Position numbers and translations under genes: made by a program
The notes under the pieces: generated by a model
Databases searched by the model: none
Seen by the model: only the letters and a program-made list of their open reading frames with translations
What the model was told of the DNA's origin: nothing
Origin: Streptantibioticus ferralitis
Lineage (GTDB): Bacteria; Actinomycetota; Actinomycetes; Streptomycetales; Streptomycetaceae
Length of the DNA: 64,000 nt
Reading direction: 5' to 3'
Assembly: GCF_029223525.1 (NCBI RefSeq)
Contig: NZ_JARHTQ010000004.1
Coordinates: 186,001-250,000, forward strand
Shown: piece by piece, positions 9,377-18,763 of the stretch
Layout of the letters: the number at the start of each line of letters is the position of its first letter
How positions within the stretch are numbered: the first letter of the stretch is position 1

Positions 9377-9433
9377 CGCCACCGTCGGCTCACGGTTGGT
9401 CGGCGGACGCGGCGACCGCCCGGGCCCCGCCAC

Positions 9434-10195
9434 TCACCGCGAGTCCACCCCGGGCGAGGCGTCCGCCAGGCCGGCGGCCCGGGCGAGGACCCGGGCGGTG
9501 AGCAGGCCGCCCTCGACGGCGTGCGAGGATCGGGCGGCACGGCACCGGCCCAGTTCGGGGTCGTATTCGGTCAGGGCCGCGCCCGCGTGGTCCGTCGCGG
9601 GCTCCTCCAACTGCACCGGCCAGCCGCGGTCCTTGAGCGCCAGGGCGAACTCCCGCGAGTACCGGCTCTCCATGATGCTGTCCGCCGACCCGTGCACCAG
9701 CCACACCGGCACCGGAGCGGCGGTGGTGGCGGCAAGGTCGTCCAGCGGGCGGGAACCGGTGGTACGGGCCGGCCAGTCGTAGCGCGAGGCGATGCCGACG
9801 ACGGCCATCGGGCGCCAGCCGCCGACCAGTTCGGGGCGCAGTGCCACCCCCATCGCGGCCGGGGCCCCGGCCGACCATCCGGCGAGCACGATCCGGTCGG
9901 AGCGGCCGCCGTAGCCGGGCACGTGCTCCCGGGCGAACTCCAGCGACTCCAGCAGATGGCGGCGTCCGCCGTCCGGTGCGTCGGAGCGCCAGTCCGGCAC
10001 CAGGGCGATCAGGCCCCGCCGTACCACCTGCCGCGCCAGCGGCCCCAGCATGTCCCGCTCGTCCGGCCCCCTGCCGTGCCAGAGCAGGACGGTGGGCACG
10101 TCGTCCCCGCCTCCCGCCGCCGGGAGGTACACATCGATCTGCTTGCCGTCCGTCCCGTGGCTGACGGTGTGCGTCACACCGGGGTCTACCGTCAC
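9434..10195 (-). CDS. Dienelactone-hydrolase-like alpha/beta hydrolase
   Basis: Cytoplasmic alpha/beta hydrolase, 253 aa. The nucleophile elbow is GWSAG, preceded by the strand IVLAG. A likely acid lies near WLVHGSADSIM and a late histidine in EEPATDHAG. The oxyanion strand is VPTVLLWHGRGPDERDM. The GTG start at 10195 has GAGGAG nine bases upstream; the frame extends further upstream but without family similarity. It converges on the aldo/keto reductase. The substrate is unknown; an esterase or lactonase activity is likely. Confidence 0.7.
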   Translation of the reverse strand: MTVDPGVTHTVSHGTDGKQIDVYLPAAGGGDDVPTVLLWHGRGPDERDMLGPLARQVVRRGLIALVPDWRSDAPDGGRRHLLESLEFAREHVPGYGGRSDRIVLAGWSAGAPAAMGVALRPELVGGWRPMAVVGIASRYDWPARTTGSRPLDDLAATTAAPVPVWLVHGSADSIMESRYSREFALALKDRGWPVQLEEPATDHAGAALTEYDPELGRCRAARSSHAVEGGLLTARVLARAAGLADASPGVDSR

Positions 10196-10683
10196 AGCGG
10201 AGCGCTCCTCATCGTGTCTCGTCCCGCGGTGCCCGCGGGCCACCCGGTCGCCCAGCGTACGTCCAGGGGCGCGGGAATCCGCAGACCGCGCGGCAGGCTG
10301 CGGCAACGCCGGTTCGCCCACCGTAAGTTCACCGCGCGCTCGCCTCGCCCCCTCGTGCGCTCCCACTTCTGGTGATCAACGCGCCCTTCACCCGCACGGT
10401 GCTACTGCTCCTCGCCCGTCGGATCGCCGGGGAATGCCCTCCAACTCACGTACCCGTTCGATCACTTCGGCGATCGAACTGAGGCTCTGCGGTGACAGGC
10501 CCGCGCTGTGAGCGCACACCGTTCCCTGCGCGGCCGCACCGCTCACCGGAAGCAGTACGAGTCCGCTGAGCCCGCCGTGCCCGCCGTCGGCTTCGAGCCT
10601 GACCAGCCGGGCGCTTACCATGGGGTCCGCAGGCGCGTACCTCGGGAGAGGGCGCGACCCTTCTCTCACAGGAGCGTGCTGCT
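10196..10683. other. Divergent intergenic region upstream of panD
   Basis: Roughly 490 bases between the hydrolase and panD starts. A small frame on the minus strand (10388-10669, about 93 codons, ending in a helix-like SSIAEVIERVRELEG) is open but has no recognisable family, and I do not call it a gene. No clear promoter hexamers stand out. Confidence 0.3.
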
Positions 10684-11106
10684 GTGCTGCGCACCATGTT
10701 CAAGTCCAAGATCCACCGGGCGACGGTGACCGAGGCCGATCTGCACTACGTGGGGTCGGTGACGGTCGACGCCGAGCTGATGGAGGCCGCCGACCTGCTG
10801 CCGGGTGAGCTGGTCCACATCGTCGACATCGACAACGGGGCCCGCCTGGAGACCTATGTCATCGAGGGCGAGCGGGGCTCCGGCGTCATCGGGATCAATG
10901 GTGCGGCGGCGCATCTGGTGCGTCCCGGGGACCTGGTGATCCTGATCAGCTATGCGCAGGTCGACGACGCGGAGGCCAGGGCGCTGCGGCCCAGGGTCGT
11001 GCATGTCGACGGGCAGAACAAGATCGTGGAGCTGGGCGCGGACCCTTCCGCTCCGGCGCCGGGCAGTGACACGGTGCGCGGCCCGCGGGCCGTCCCCGCT
11101 CACTGA
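10684..11106 (+). CDS. panD: Aspartate 1-decarboxylase proenzyme
   Basis: Converts aspartate to beta-alanine for pantothenate and coenzyme A. The 140-aa proenzyme self-cleaves at G24-S25 in HYVGSVTVD to form the pyruvoyl cofactor. Also seen are the active-site region [14 protein letters not shown] and the conserved [15 protein letters not shown]. The N-terminus [19 protein letters not shown] is typical of the actinobacterial enzyme. It starts at GTG after ACAGGAG. It abuts the convergent grpE with no spacer between the stop codons. Whether it serves primary metabolism or a second pathway depends on other copies in the genome. Confidence 0.95.
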   Translation: MLRTMFKSKIHRATVTEADLHYVGSVTVDAELMEAADLLPGELVHIVDIDNGARLETYVIEGERGSGVIGINGAAAHLVRPGDLVILISYAQVDDAEARALRPRVVHVDGQNKIVELGADPSAPAPGSDTVRGPRAVPAH

Positions 11107-11673
11107 CTACTGCTGCTGCGGCTCGGTGACGATCACCAGGGCCGGGCTGAGGAGCTGGTCGCCGAGTCGGTAGCCGGGGCGCAGCACGCGTGAACAGGTG
11201 GGGCGGTCGACCTCCGCGGAGTGGGACTGGGACAGCGCCTCGTGCACATGCGGATCGAACGGCTCGCCCGGTTCGCCGAAGGACCGCAGGCCGAGCGCGG
11301 CCAGATGGGTCTCCAGCGCGTCGCTGACCGCGATGAAGCCGTCGGTCATGTCGCCGTGGCGGCGCACCCGCGTGACGGTGTCCAGCACGGGCAGCAGCTC
11401 ACGCAGCACGTTGGCCACCGCGATCTCGCGGACCGCCAGCCGGTCGCGCCGTACCCGCTTGCGGTAGTTGTCGTACTCGGCCTTCACCCGCTGCAGATCC
11501 GCGGTGCGCTCGGCGAGCTGCGCCCTGAGCTGCCCGGGGCCGGTCTCCTTGGCCGTGCTGTGCGGCGGCCGCAGCCGCAGCACCGGGTCCGTCGGGTGGG
11601 CGCGCGGGTTGTACGGGGCGGATACCGGTACCGGTAGCCGTGCCCCGGGCGGGGGGCCGGTGGGGTGGCTCAT
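11107..11673 (-). CDS. grpE: GrpE nucleotide exchange factor
   Basis: Co-chaperone that releases ADP from DnaK, 188 aa. A coiled-coil region ([21 protein letters not shown]) leads into the conserved YRKRVRRDR and the dimer segment [14 protein letters not shown]. The beta-wing carries [11 protein letters not shown] and [20 protein letters not shown]. The start overlaps the dnaK stop by four bases, so the two are coupled. The N-terminal 40 residues are Pro-rich and unlike housekeeping GrpE. No dnaJ or hspR follows, unlike the canonical Streptomyces dnaK operon, which suggests a second, specialised copy. Confidence 0.88.
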   Translation of the reverse strand: MSHPTGPPPGARLPVPVSAPYNPRAHPTDPVLRLRPPHSTAKETGPGQLRAQLAERTADLQRVKAEYDNYRKRVRRDRLAVREIAVANVLRELLPVLDTVTRVRRHGDMTDGFIAVSDALETHLAALGLRSFGEPGEPFDPHVHEALSQSHSAEVDRPTCSRVLRPGYRLGDQLLSPALVIVTEPQQQ

Positions 11674-13556
11674 CCGGTGCCTCCCTGGGGTTTCTCGTCG
11701 TCGACGATCTCGGCGTCGACTACCTCGTCCTCGGGCTTCGCCCCGGCGGCGCCGGACGTGCCGCCGGACGTGCCGGTGTCGCCGCCTCCGGCGGTGCCGG
11801 CGCCCTCGCCCGCGGCCGCGTACATCGCCTGGCCCAGCTTCTGGCTGGTGGTGGCCAACTTCTCGCTGCCCTCACGGATCGCGGCGATGTCCTCGCCCTT
11901 GAGCTTCTCCTTCAGCTCCGCGATGGCGGCCTCGACCTCGGTCTTGACCTCGCCCGGGACCTTGCCCTCGTTGTCCTTGAGGAACTTCTCGGTCTGGTAG
12001 ACGAGCTGCTCGGCCTGGTTGCGGGTCTCGGCGGCCTCGCGGCGCTTGTGGTCCTCCTCCGCGTACTGCTCGGCCTCGCGCATCATCCGGTCGATGTCGT
12101 CCTTCGGCAGCGCCGAGCCGCCGGTCACCGTCATCCGCTGCTCGCGCCCGGTGCCGAGGTCCTTGGCGGAGACGTGCATGATGCCGTTGGCGTCGATGTC
12201 GAAGGTGACCTCGATCTGCGGGACGCCGCGCGGCGCCGGGGGCAGACCGGTCAGCTCGAACATGCCGAGCTTCTTGTTGTACGCGGCGATCTCACGCTCG
12301 CCCTGGAAGACCTGGATCTGCACCGACGGCTGGTTGTCCTCGGCCGTGGTGAAGATCTCCGAGCGCTTGGTCGGGATCGTGGTGTTGCGCTCGATCAGCT
12401 TGGTCATGATGCCGCCCTTGGTCTCGATACCGAGGGACAGCGGGGTGACGTCCAGCAGCAGGACGTCCTTGACCTCACCCTTGAGCACACCGGCCTGCAG
12501 GCTGGCGCCGATCGCCACGACCTCGTCCGGGTTGACCCCCTTGTGCGGGTCCTTACCGGTCAGCTCCTTGACCAGGTCGGTCACCGCCGGCATCCGGGTC
12601 GAACCACCGACGAGGATCACATGGTCCAGATCGGCGACCTTGATCCGCGCGTCCTTGACCGCGGCGTGGAACGGGGCCTTGCAGCGTTCCAGCAGGTCGG
12701 CGGTGAGCTGCTGGAACTGGGCGCGGGTGAGCTTCTCGTCCAGGTGCAGCGGGCCCTCGGCGGACGCCGTGATGTACGGCAGGTTGATCGAGGTCTCGGT
12801 GGACGACGACAGCTCGATCTTGGCCCGCTCCGCGGCCTCACGCAGCCGCTGGACGGCCATCTTGTCCTTGGACAGGTCCACGCCGTGGGCGTTCTTGAAC
12901 TGCTTGACCAGGTGTTCGACGATCCGCTGGTCCCAGTCGTCACCGCCCAGGTCGGTATCGCCGTGGGTGGCCTTCACCTCGACCACGCCCTCGCCGATCT
13001 CCAGCAGCGAGACATCGAAGGTGCCGCCGCCGAGGTCGAAGACCAGGATGGTCTGGTCGTTCTCCTTGTCCAGGCCGTACGCCAGCGCGGCGGACGTCGG
13101 CTCGTTGATGATCCGCAGCACCCTCAGGCCCGCGATCTCGCCCGCCTCCTTGGTGGCGGTGCGCTGGGCGTCGTTGAAGTAGGCGGGCACGGTGATGACG
13201 GCGTCCGCCACGTCCTCGCCGAGGTACGCCTCCGCGTCCCGCTTGAGCTTCTGCAGCACCCGCGCGGAGATCTCCTGGGCGGTGTAGCGCTTGCCGTCGA
13301 TGTCGCCGGTGTCCGGAAAGCGCCAACTCGGGTCGCCCATATGGCGTTTGACCGACCGGGCGGTGCGCTCCACGTTGGTGATGGCCTGGCGCTTGGCGAT
13401 CTCGCCGACGAGCACCTCGCCGCTCTTGGCGAAGGCCACCACCGACGGGGTGGTGCGCGCCCCCTCCGTGTTGGTGATGACCGTGGGCTCGCCACCCTCC
13501 AGCACGGACACCACGGAGTTCGTCGTACCGAGGTCAATACCGACTGAGCGTGCCAT
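11670..13556 (-). CDS. dnaK: Hsp70 chaperone DnaK (probably a second copy)
   Basis: Full-length Hsp70, 628 aa. Its ATPase domain begins [20 protein letters not shown] and carries [12 protein letters not shown] and [13 protein letters not shown]. The substrate domain contains [20 protein letters not shown], and the helical lid ends in a Gly-rich linker followed by the acidic [13 protein letters not shown] tail. AGAGGAG precedes the ATG. The operon is dnaK-grpE only, downstream of a two-component system in the same direction. No HspR HAIR (CTTGAGT-N7-ACTCAAG) or CIRCE element was seen upstream, so heat-shock control may differ from the main operon. Confidence 0.93.
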   Translation of the reverse strand: MARSVGIDLGTTNSVVSVLEGGEPTVITNTEGARTTPSVVAFAKSGEVLVGEIAKRQAITNVERTARSVKRHMGDPSWRFPDTGDIDGKRYTAQEISARVLQKLKRDAEAYLGEDVADAVITVPAYFNDAQRTATKEAGEIAGLRVLRIINEPTSAALAYGLDKENDQTILVFDLGGGTFDVSLLEIGEGVVEVKATHGDTDLGGDDWDQRIVEHLVKQFKNAHGVDLSKDKMAVQRLREAAERAKIELSSSTETSINLPYITASAEGPLHLDEKLTRAQFQQLTADLLERCKAPFHAAVKDARIKVADLDHVILVGGSTRMPAVTDLVKELTGKDPHKGVNPDEVVAIGASLQAGVLKGEVKDVLLLDVTPLSLGIETKGGIMTKLIERNTTIPTKRSEIFTTAEDNQPSVQIQVFQGEREIAAYNKKLGMFELTGLPPAPRGVPQIEVTFDIDANGIMHVSAKDLGTGREQRMTVTGGSALPKDDIDRMMREAEQYAEEDHKRREAAETRNQAEQLVYQTEKFLKDNEGKVPGEVKTEVEAAIAELKEKLKGEDIAAIREGSEKLATTSQKLGQAMYAAAGEGAGTAGGGDTGTSGGTSGAAGAKPEDEVVDAEIVDDEKPQGGTG

Positions 13557-13625
13557 GGGGGCTCTCCTCTTCGCTCGGCGCCCACGCCGGTTCCGGCATG
13601 GACGCCGTCGACTCCAGAGTGCCTC

Positions 13626-13643
13626 GGTGGACTGGCGTCCACC
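13626..13643. promoter_or_regulatory. Inverted repeat upstream of dnaK
   Basis: A perfect 7-bp inverted repeat, GGTGGAC-TGGC-GTCCACC, sits 70 to 87 bases before the dnaK start, in the short gap after the histidine kinase gene. It could be an operator or a small hairpin. It does not match the HspR or HrcA consensus. Confidence 0.35.
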
Positions 13644-13667
13644 AGTTGATGGCCGACTGGCCGCGCC

Positions 13668-14858
13668 CTACCCGGCGGTGTCCGTCCGCTCCGGCACCCC
13701 GAAGGGCAGATCGAGCCGTACCGCGAACCCGCCGTCCGGCTCCGCGGCGGCGGTCAGCGCGCCGCCCAGCAGGGTGGCGCGCTCGCGCAGGCCCACGATG
13801 CCGTGTCCGCCGCCCGGCAGATCGGGACGCGGCGCGTGCGCGCCCGGCGGCCCGTTGCGGACGCACACCCGCAGCGACTCCTCCTCGACGAGCACGGTCA
13901 CGGTGGTGGCCGCCCCCGGGGCGTGCTTGCGCACGTTGGTGAGGGCTTCCTGCACCGTGCGGTACGCGGCCCGCTCGACCGGCTCCGGCAGCACCCGGCC
14001 GTGCACGCCGTCGATCCGCAGGTCGGCGTCGACCTCCGAGGCGGCCACCAGCGCGGGCAGATCGGCGAGCGTGGGCTGCGGTGCCAGTTCCGTCGGCCCG
14101 GCCCCGGCCGCCCGCAGCACCAGGATCATGCTGCGCAACTCCTCCAAGGTGGCCACCGCGAGCCCGCGCAGCGTCCCGGCGACCTCCTTGACTTCCGGAT
14201 CGCGGGCGGTGACCTCCAGCGCGCCCGCCTGGACGGCTATCAGGCCCGCCTGGTGCGAGACCACGTCGTGCATCTCCCGGGCAATCCGCGCCCGCTCCTT
14301 GGCGATGACGGTCTGTGCGTGCAGCGCCCGCTCGTGGTCACGTAGCGTGGCGAGCTCCGCGATCCGGTCCGACAGGTCCTTCCTGGTCTGGGCGAGCAGC
14401 CCGAGCATGACCGGGCCGGTGCCCAGCATCACCGCGTAGATCAGCTGCTGCACCAGGTCGCTGACCGTCTCCTTGGAGAACGCGGTGAGCGGCCACGGCA
14501 CGAACGCACCGGCCGCCACCACCAGCGCGGCCAGCGCCTTGTGCCGCACCGGGCGCTCGGTCCTGGCCACGGTGTAACCGGCGACCATCGCGGCGATCAG
14601 CGCGTTGCCCGCGTACAGCCCCGGCAGGGTGGCCACCAGCACCGTGCGCGGCCAGCGCCGCCTGAGCAGCAGGATGGCGGCGGCCGCCAGTGAGGCGACG
14701 AAGCGCCAGTCCCGCGGCGGCGGATAGTTCAACACGGCATCGAGACCGGCCAGCGCGACCAGGCCGAGATCGACCGCCCGCGGCTGCCAGCGGCCGTGCG
14801 TCCGCCACAGGAACCGCACGAACGGCAGGGGGCCCGCCGTGCGCCGGGCGCGCCTCAC
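13668..14858 (-). CDS. Two-component sensor histidine kinase (HisKA_3 type)
   Basis: Membrane sensor kinase, 396 aa. Four or more hydrophobic segments fill the first 160 residues, followed by a coiled linker and the dimerisation/phosphoacceptor helix ARIAREMHDVVSHQ, whose histidine is autophosphorylated. The ATP-binding domain contains QEALTNVRKHAPGA (N box) and GGGHGIVGLRERA (G box). This is the NarL-linked class abundant in Streptomyces. Its start overlaps the response regulator stop by four bases (ATGA). The stimulus is unknown; there is no large extracellular sensor domain, so it may sense membrane state. Confidence 0.9.
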   Translation of the reverse strand: MRRARRTAGPLPFVRFLWRTHGRWQPRAVDLGLVALAGLDAVLNYPPPRDWRFVASLAAAAILLLRRRWPRTVLVATLPGLYAGNALIAAMVAGYTVARTERPVRHKALAALVVAAGAFVPWPLTAFSKETVSDLVQQLIYAVMLGTGPVMLGLLAQTRKDLSDRIAELATLRDHERALHAQTVIAKERARIAREMHDVVSHQAGLIAVQAGALEVTARDPEVKEVAGTLRGLAVATLEELRSMILVLRAAGAGPTELAPQPTLADLPALVAASEVDADLRIDGVHGRVLPEPVERAAYRTVQEALTNVRKHAPGAATTVTVLVEEESLRVCVRNGPPGAHAPRPDLPGGGHGIVGLRERATLLGGALTAAAEPDGGFAVRLDLPFGVPERTDTAG

Positions 14859-15529
14859 GGCGCCTGCTCCTCGACCAGCCCGACCCGGTCCGCCAGCACG
14901 GCGGCCTGGATGCGGTTCGCCACCCCCAACTTGGTGAGCACGGCTCTGACGTAGTCCTTCACGGTGGCGACCGCTATGTGCATCCGCGCCCCGATCTCCG
15001 CGTTGGACAGCCCCTGCCCGACGAAGGAGAGCACCTGCCGCTCGCGCGGGGACAGCGTGCTCACCGCCTGGGCGGCCTCGTACGACGCGGCGGCCCGGTC
15101 GGGGCGCCCCAGCCGCCGTACGACGGACGGGGACAGGCAGCCGGCGCCGGTGGCCACCGCGCGCACCGAGCGCACCAGGATCTCCGGGTCGGTGTCCTTC
15201 AGCAGGAACCCCGAGGCCCCGAGCCGTAGCGCCTCACCGAGGTACTCGTCGGTGTCGAACGTGGTCAGCATGGCGACGTGCGGCGGCTCGGGCAGCCGGG
15301 TCAGCCGGCGCAGCACCGTGAGCCCGTCGACGTCCGGCATCCGGATGTCGAGCAGCACCACATCGGGCCGGTCCTGCTGGACCGCGGCGACCGCCTGCGC
15401 CCCCTCGCAACTGGCCACCACCGTGATGTCGGGCGCACTACCCAAGATCATGGCGAGCCCCGATCTGATCAGGGCCTCGTCATCGACGATCAGCACCCGC
15501 ACCGGGGAAGAGGTTTCCACTGGAGTCAT
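14855..15529 (-). CDS. NarL/LuxR-family response regulator
   Basis: Transcription factor partnered with the adjacent kinase, 224 aa. The receiver domain holds VLIVDDE at residues 12-18 and the phosphoacceptor D61 in VVLLDIRMPDVDG, with T/F switch residues in MLTTFDTDEYL and K in FLLKD. A LuxR-type helix-turn-helix follows: LSPRERQVLSFVGQGLSNAE and VATVKDYVRAVLTKLG. The ATG at 15529 is chosen because the receiver begins there; the frame extends 55 codons upstream without similarity. Targets may include the downstream dnaK-grpE pair, but that is inference from position. Confidence 0.92.
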   Translation of the reverse strand: MTPVETSSPVRVLIVDDEALIRSGLAMILGSAPDITVVASCEGAQAVAAVQQDRPDVVLLDIRMPDVDGLTVLRRLTRLPEPPHVAMLTTFDTDEYLGEALRLGASGFLLKDTDPEILVRSVRAVATGAGCLSPSVVRRLGRPDRAAASYEAAQAVSTLSPRERQVLSFVGQGLSNAEIGARMHIAVATVKDYVRAVLTKLGVANRIQAAVLADRVGLVEEQAP

Positions 15530-16038
15530 GCGGCGTTTCCCGCCCCGTTCAACAAAACGCGCCTCGGCCAACGACCGTGTGCTACCCGTGCAACAACCTT
15601 GCGTGAAGCTCTGCGTGACCGTACCGCAGCCCGAATCGCCCCAGAAGAGCCAATTCGTAGCGGGCCGCGTACTGTCCGTCAGAATTTGCTTCACGGTGCA
15701 TGTATACGGCCGTCGTTCTCAGGTCTGATCGCGTACCTCCGGTAGGAGGTACCCTCTCCGTCGGCGGATGGATGTTCTTCGAGCGCGGGCGCTGAAAGGC
15801 TGGGCCACCAGCCGACGGGTGGTCCGGTCGGCGGCGGCACGGCAGCCGGTCTCCTCGTCGGGACCCGCCGATCCCCCCACGCGCAAGCGCGGATCCGGCG
15901 GCGGAAGCGCCAGCGGCCCCGCCTCGGGCCCCGGGCACGCCCGCCTCGCCGCGGCCGTGCCCAGGGCCCGATCCACCCGGGCCTCGAACAACCCCCACCG
16001 CCGTGTGTCATCACGGTGTACCCGCTGGAGGAAAGCCC
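15530..16038. promoter_or_regulatory. Divergent control region with a 20-bp palindrome
   Basis: About 510 bases between the response regulator and the peptidase genes. A perfect palindrome, GTACCTCC-GGTA-GGAGGTAC, lies at 15733-15752 and could bind the response regulator or another dimeric factor. The rest is low-complexity G+C-rich sequence without a credible gene. Confidence 0.4.
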
Positions 16039-17421
16039 TTGCCCCGGAAGCGTTCCGCGCGCTCGACCGCGTTGGCGACCACCGCCGTTCTGCTCGCCAC
16101 CGCGGCCATACCCGGCCTGACCGGGATGTCGCAGGCTCGCGCCGCACACCAGGACATACCGAAGCCGGTACCGGCGTCCGCCGGGCAGTTGACCCGGCTG
16201 AGCGCCGGCCAGCCGCTGTCCACCGCGGAATGCCGCCAGAAGGTGCACCATGACTGCTACGGACCGACGCAGTACCAGGCCGCCTACGACGTGCAGCCGT
16301 TGTACGACGCGGGCATCGACGGCACCGGGCGCACCATCGTCATCGTCGACTCGTTCGGTTCGCCCACCATCCAGCACGACCTTGAGGTCTTCGACAAGCA
16401 GTACGGTCTGCCGGACACCCGGGTCGAGGTGGCCAAGTGGGGCCAGGTACCTGTCTTCGACCCGAAGAACCAGGACATGACCGGCTGGGCGGGGGAGACC
16501 ACGCTGGACGTGGAGTACGCCCACGCCATGGCCCCGGGCGCGCACATCGTGCTGGTGGAGACCGGCACTTCGGAGCAGGAGGGCACCTCCGGCTTCCCCG
16601 AGATGATGGACGCCATCAAGGACTTCGCGGCCAAGGGCCGGGGGGACGTCATCAGCCTGAGCCTCGGCGCGACCGAGGACACCTTCGCCGAGGAAGCGGG
16701 CAGGACCGGCGACTACCACCTGCTGAACGGACTGCGCTATGGCCTGAAGGCCGCCGCCGCCCAGCACACCACGCTGCTCGCGGCCAGCGGTGACAACGGC
16801 GCCACCGACAAGAAGCTGGACGGCAAGGCCTACTTCACCGACCGCCAGGTGGGCTGGCCCGCGTCGGACCCGCTGGTCACCGGAGTCGGCGGCACCCGCC
16901 TGTACCTGGACGACAAGGGCAACCGGACCAAGCCCGACGAGGCGTGGAACGACGGCGACGGCAGCGCGACCGGCGGCGGCACCTCCCATGTCTTCCCGCG
17001 CCCCTCCTTCCAACGCGGCGTCTCCCGGGTGACCGGCGCGGCCCGTGGTGTGCCGGACATCAGCCTCAGCGCCTCGCCCGCGGGCGGCGCCTGGGTGTAC
17101 AGCTCCTACGACCCCGCCCATACCGGCTGGGACATCATCGGCGGTACCAGCCAGGCCACCCCGATGTTCTCCGGTGTCATGGCACTCGCCGACCAGGCCG
17201 CCGGCCGCCGCCTGGGCAACATCAACAGTGTCCTGTACCGGCTCGCCCAGACCCAGGACACCGACGACCCGCACGGCATCGTCGATGTGACCAAGGGCGA
17301 CAACAGCGGACACGGAGTCAAGGGCTACCAGGCCGCTCCTGGCTACGACCTGGCCACCGGCTGCGGCACGGTGGACGGCCACCAGTTCGTCAAGTCCCTC
17401 TCGGGCCGCGACGACCTGTAG
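16039..17421 (+). CDS. Secreted S53 (sedolisin) serine-carboxyl peptidase
   Basis: Extracellular acid-active endopeptidase, 460 aa. The TTG start is preceded by GGAGGAAAG and followed by a basic N-region and hydrophobic core (ALATTAVLLATAAI) ending near SQARA. The catalytic set of sedolisins is present: E153 and D157 in ETTLDVEYAHA, the oxyanion aspartate D252 in SGDNG, and nucleophile S371 in GGTSQATP. A calcium-site-like segment, GYDLATGCGTVDG, lies at the C-terminus. The mature fold begins around residue 75, so the long Pro-kumamolisin activation domain of most family members is missing. It is divergent from the two-component system, with a strong hairpin after its stop. Confidence 0.88.
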   Translation: MPRKRSARSTALATTAVLLATAAIPGLTGMSQARAAHQDIPKPVPASAGQLTRLSAGQPLSTAECRQKVHHDCYGPTQYQAAYDVQPLYDAGIDGTGRTIVIVDSFGSPTIQHDLEVFDKQYGLPDTRVEVAKWGQVPVFDPKNQDMTGWAGETTLDVEYAHAMAPGAHIVLVETGTSEQEGTSGFPEMMDAIKDFAAKGRGDVISLSLGATEDTFAEEAGRTGDYHLLNGLRYGLKAAAAQHTTLLAASGDNGATDKKLDGKAYFTDRQVGWPASDPLVTGVGGTRLYLDDKGNRTKPDEAWNDGDGSATGGGTSHVFPRPSFQRGVSRVTGAARGVPDISLSASPAGGAWVYSSYDPAHTGWDIIGGTSQATPMFSGVMALADQAAGRRLGNINSVLYRLAQTQDTDDPHGIVDVTKGDNSGHGVKGYQAAPGYDLATGCGTVDGHQFVKSLSGRDDL

Positions 17422-17426
17422 TGAAC

Positions 17427-17470
17427 CTGCCGTGGTGACCGACAGACAGACCCGGCGGTCACCACGGCAG
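17427..17470. terminator. Bidirectional hairpin terminator
   Basis: Perfect 15-bp arms, CTGCCGTGGTGACCG at 17427-17441 and its complement at 17456-17470, enclose a 14-base loop. The hairpin fills the gap between two convergent genes (S53 peptidase and GH27), so it can terminate both transcripts. There is no U-tract, as is common in Streptomyces. Confidence 0.8.
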
Positions 17471-17475
17471 CCCTG

Positions 17476-18708
17476 TCATCCGGCCGCGCGCAGCCGCAGC
17501 ATCACCGTGGCGTGCGGCCGGACCTGGACCGTGACCGAACTTCCGTAGCTGCTCGTCCGCTTGGTCACCAGGTCCTTGCCGGACAGGTGTTGGGCCTTGC
17601 CGAAGCCCAGGGTGCCGGCGGACGCGCCGATGGTGAGCGGGGCGTCGCCGCGGTTGAGGAAGACCACGGCGCGGTCACCGCCCGCCAGCGGTTTGGTGAG
17701 CACATCGTGGGTGCCGGTGTGCACGACCCTCGTGCCCTGTACGCCGGCGCGGTCCTGGTCGACGGCGATGATGTCGCGGTTGCCGAGGATCGACAGCGCC
17801 TGCGGTGACAGCTTGGTCAGGTCGGTGCTGCTGATCAGCGGTGCGGACATCTCCGCCCACAGCGTCAGCTGCGTCTGCATCTCGTCGGCGGTCAGCCCGG
17901 AGTCGCCGACCAGCAGGAAGTCCGGGTCGTTCCAGTGCCCGGGGCCCGCGTACTTCACCAGCGGTGCGTTGTAGTCGTAGTTGCCCAGCAGGCTTTTCCA
18001 CTTCGCCGCGCCGCTCTCCTGCCCCAGGGCGATGTCCGTACCCTCGCGCCACAGATTGCCGTACCTGGCCACCCAGCCGAGCACCGTGTACCAGTCGGAG
18101 GTGCCCTGGAAGTACGCCGGGGCGGACTCGGAGAAGACGATCTTCCGGCCGCTGTGCTGCAGCGCCTGGCTCATCCCCGCGTACGCCTGGCGGTAGGTCT
18201 CCTGGCCGGACTGGCCGGGGATGGACGGAACGTTGCAGCCGTCCAGTTTGAGGTAGTCGACGCCCCACTTCGCGAACAGTCTGGCGTCGGCGTCGTAGTG
18301 CTGCCAACTGCCCGCGTATCCACCGCACGTCTGGGTGCCCGCGTCCTCGTAGATGCCGAACTTCAGCCCCATGGCGTGGAGTTGGCGTCCGACGTAGGCC
18401 ATGCCGTCGGGGAACTTCTGCGGGTCGGAGACGAGGTTGCCCGATGCGTCGCGGGTCTTGGTCATCCAGCAGTCGTCCGTGGTGACGGTGTTGTATCCCT
18501 TGACCGCCAGCCCGCTGCGGACCAGGGCCCGGCCCTGGTCGAGGATCAGCTTCTGGTCGATGTTGCACTGGTAGTACGACCAGTCGTTCCAGCCCATGGG
18601 GGGCGTGGCGGCCAGCCCGTGGTAGCCGCTGGACGGTACGGGTGCGGTGTGCGCGACCGCCGGGCTGGCGAGCGCGAGAGCGGCGGCCACCGCGATTTTC
18701 GCGAACAT
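17476..18708 (-). CDS. Secreted GH27 alpha-galactosidase
   Basis: Glycoside hydrolase of 410 aa with a short signal peptide (IAVAAALALASPAVAHTA). The barrel begins TPPMGWNDWSYYQCNI and contains DDCWM. The nucleophile is D156 in YLKLDGCN, and the probable acid/base is D225 in LWREGTDI. A C-terminal beta-sandwich ends the protein; no carbohydrate-binding module is attached. It hydrolyses terminal alpha-galactosyl units outside the cell. A sugar porter gene lies 55 bases upstream in the same direction, and isomerase and aldolase genes for the released sugar lie divergently beyond it. This context supports galactoside use. Confidence 0.92.
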   Translation of the reverse strand: MFAKIAVAAALALASPAVAHTAPVPSSGYHGLAATPPMGWNDWSYYQCNIDQKLILDQGRALVRSGLAVKGYNTVTTDDCWMTKTRDASGNLVSDPQKFPDGMAYVGRQLHAMGLKFGIYEDAGTQTCGGYAGSWQHYDADARLFAKWGVDYLKLDGCNVPSIPGQSGQETYRQAYAGMSQALQHSGRKIVFSESAPAYFQGTSDWYTVLGWVARYGNLWREGTDIALGQESGAAKWKSLLGNYDYNAPLVKYAGPGHWNDPDFLLVGDSGLTADEMQTQLTLWAEMSAPLISSTDLTKLSPQALSILGNRDIIAVDQDRAGVQGTRVVHTGTHDVLTKPLAGGDRAVVFLNRGDAPLTIGASAGTLGFGKAQHLSGKDLVTKRTSSYGSSVTVQVRPHATVMLRLRAAG

Positions 18709-18763
18709 GACAACCTCCGATTGGGGAAAGGGGGTACGGGGGCCGAAGCCCCCGAGAAGACGC

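Noticed and set aside
10388-10669. Small minus-strand frame upstream of panD
   Set aside because: No recognisable family, no clear ribosome-binding site, and it overlaps the probable panD promoter; kept only as a note.
11640-13547. 635-codon plus-strand frame opposite dnaK
   Set aside because: An antisense shadow produced by G+C-rich third positions; dnaK is unambiguous on the minus strand.
13557-13667. HspR HAIR or CIRCE element before dnaK
   Set aside because: Neither consensus could be found; only an unrelated GGTGGAC inverted repeat is present.
15691-17382. Long minus-strand frame opposite the S53 peptidase
   Set aside because: The peptidase has all catalytic residues and a signal peptide; the opposite frame is Gly/Arg/Val-rich without similarity.
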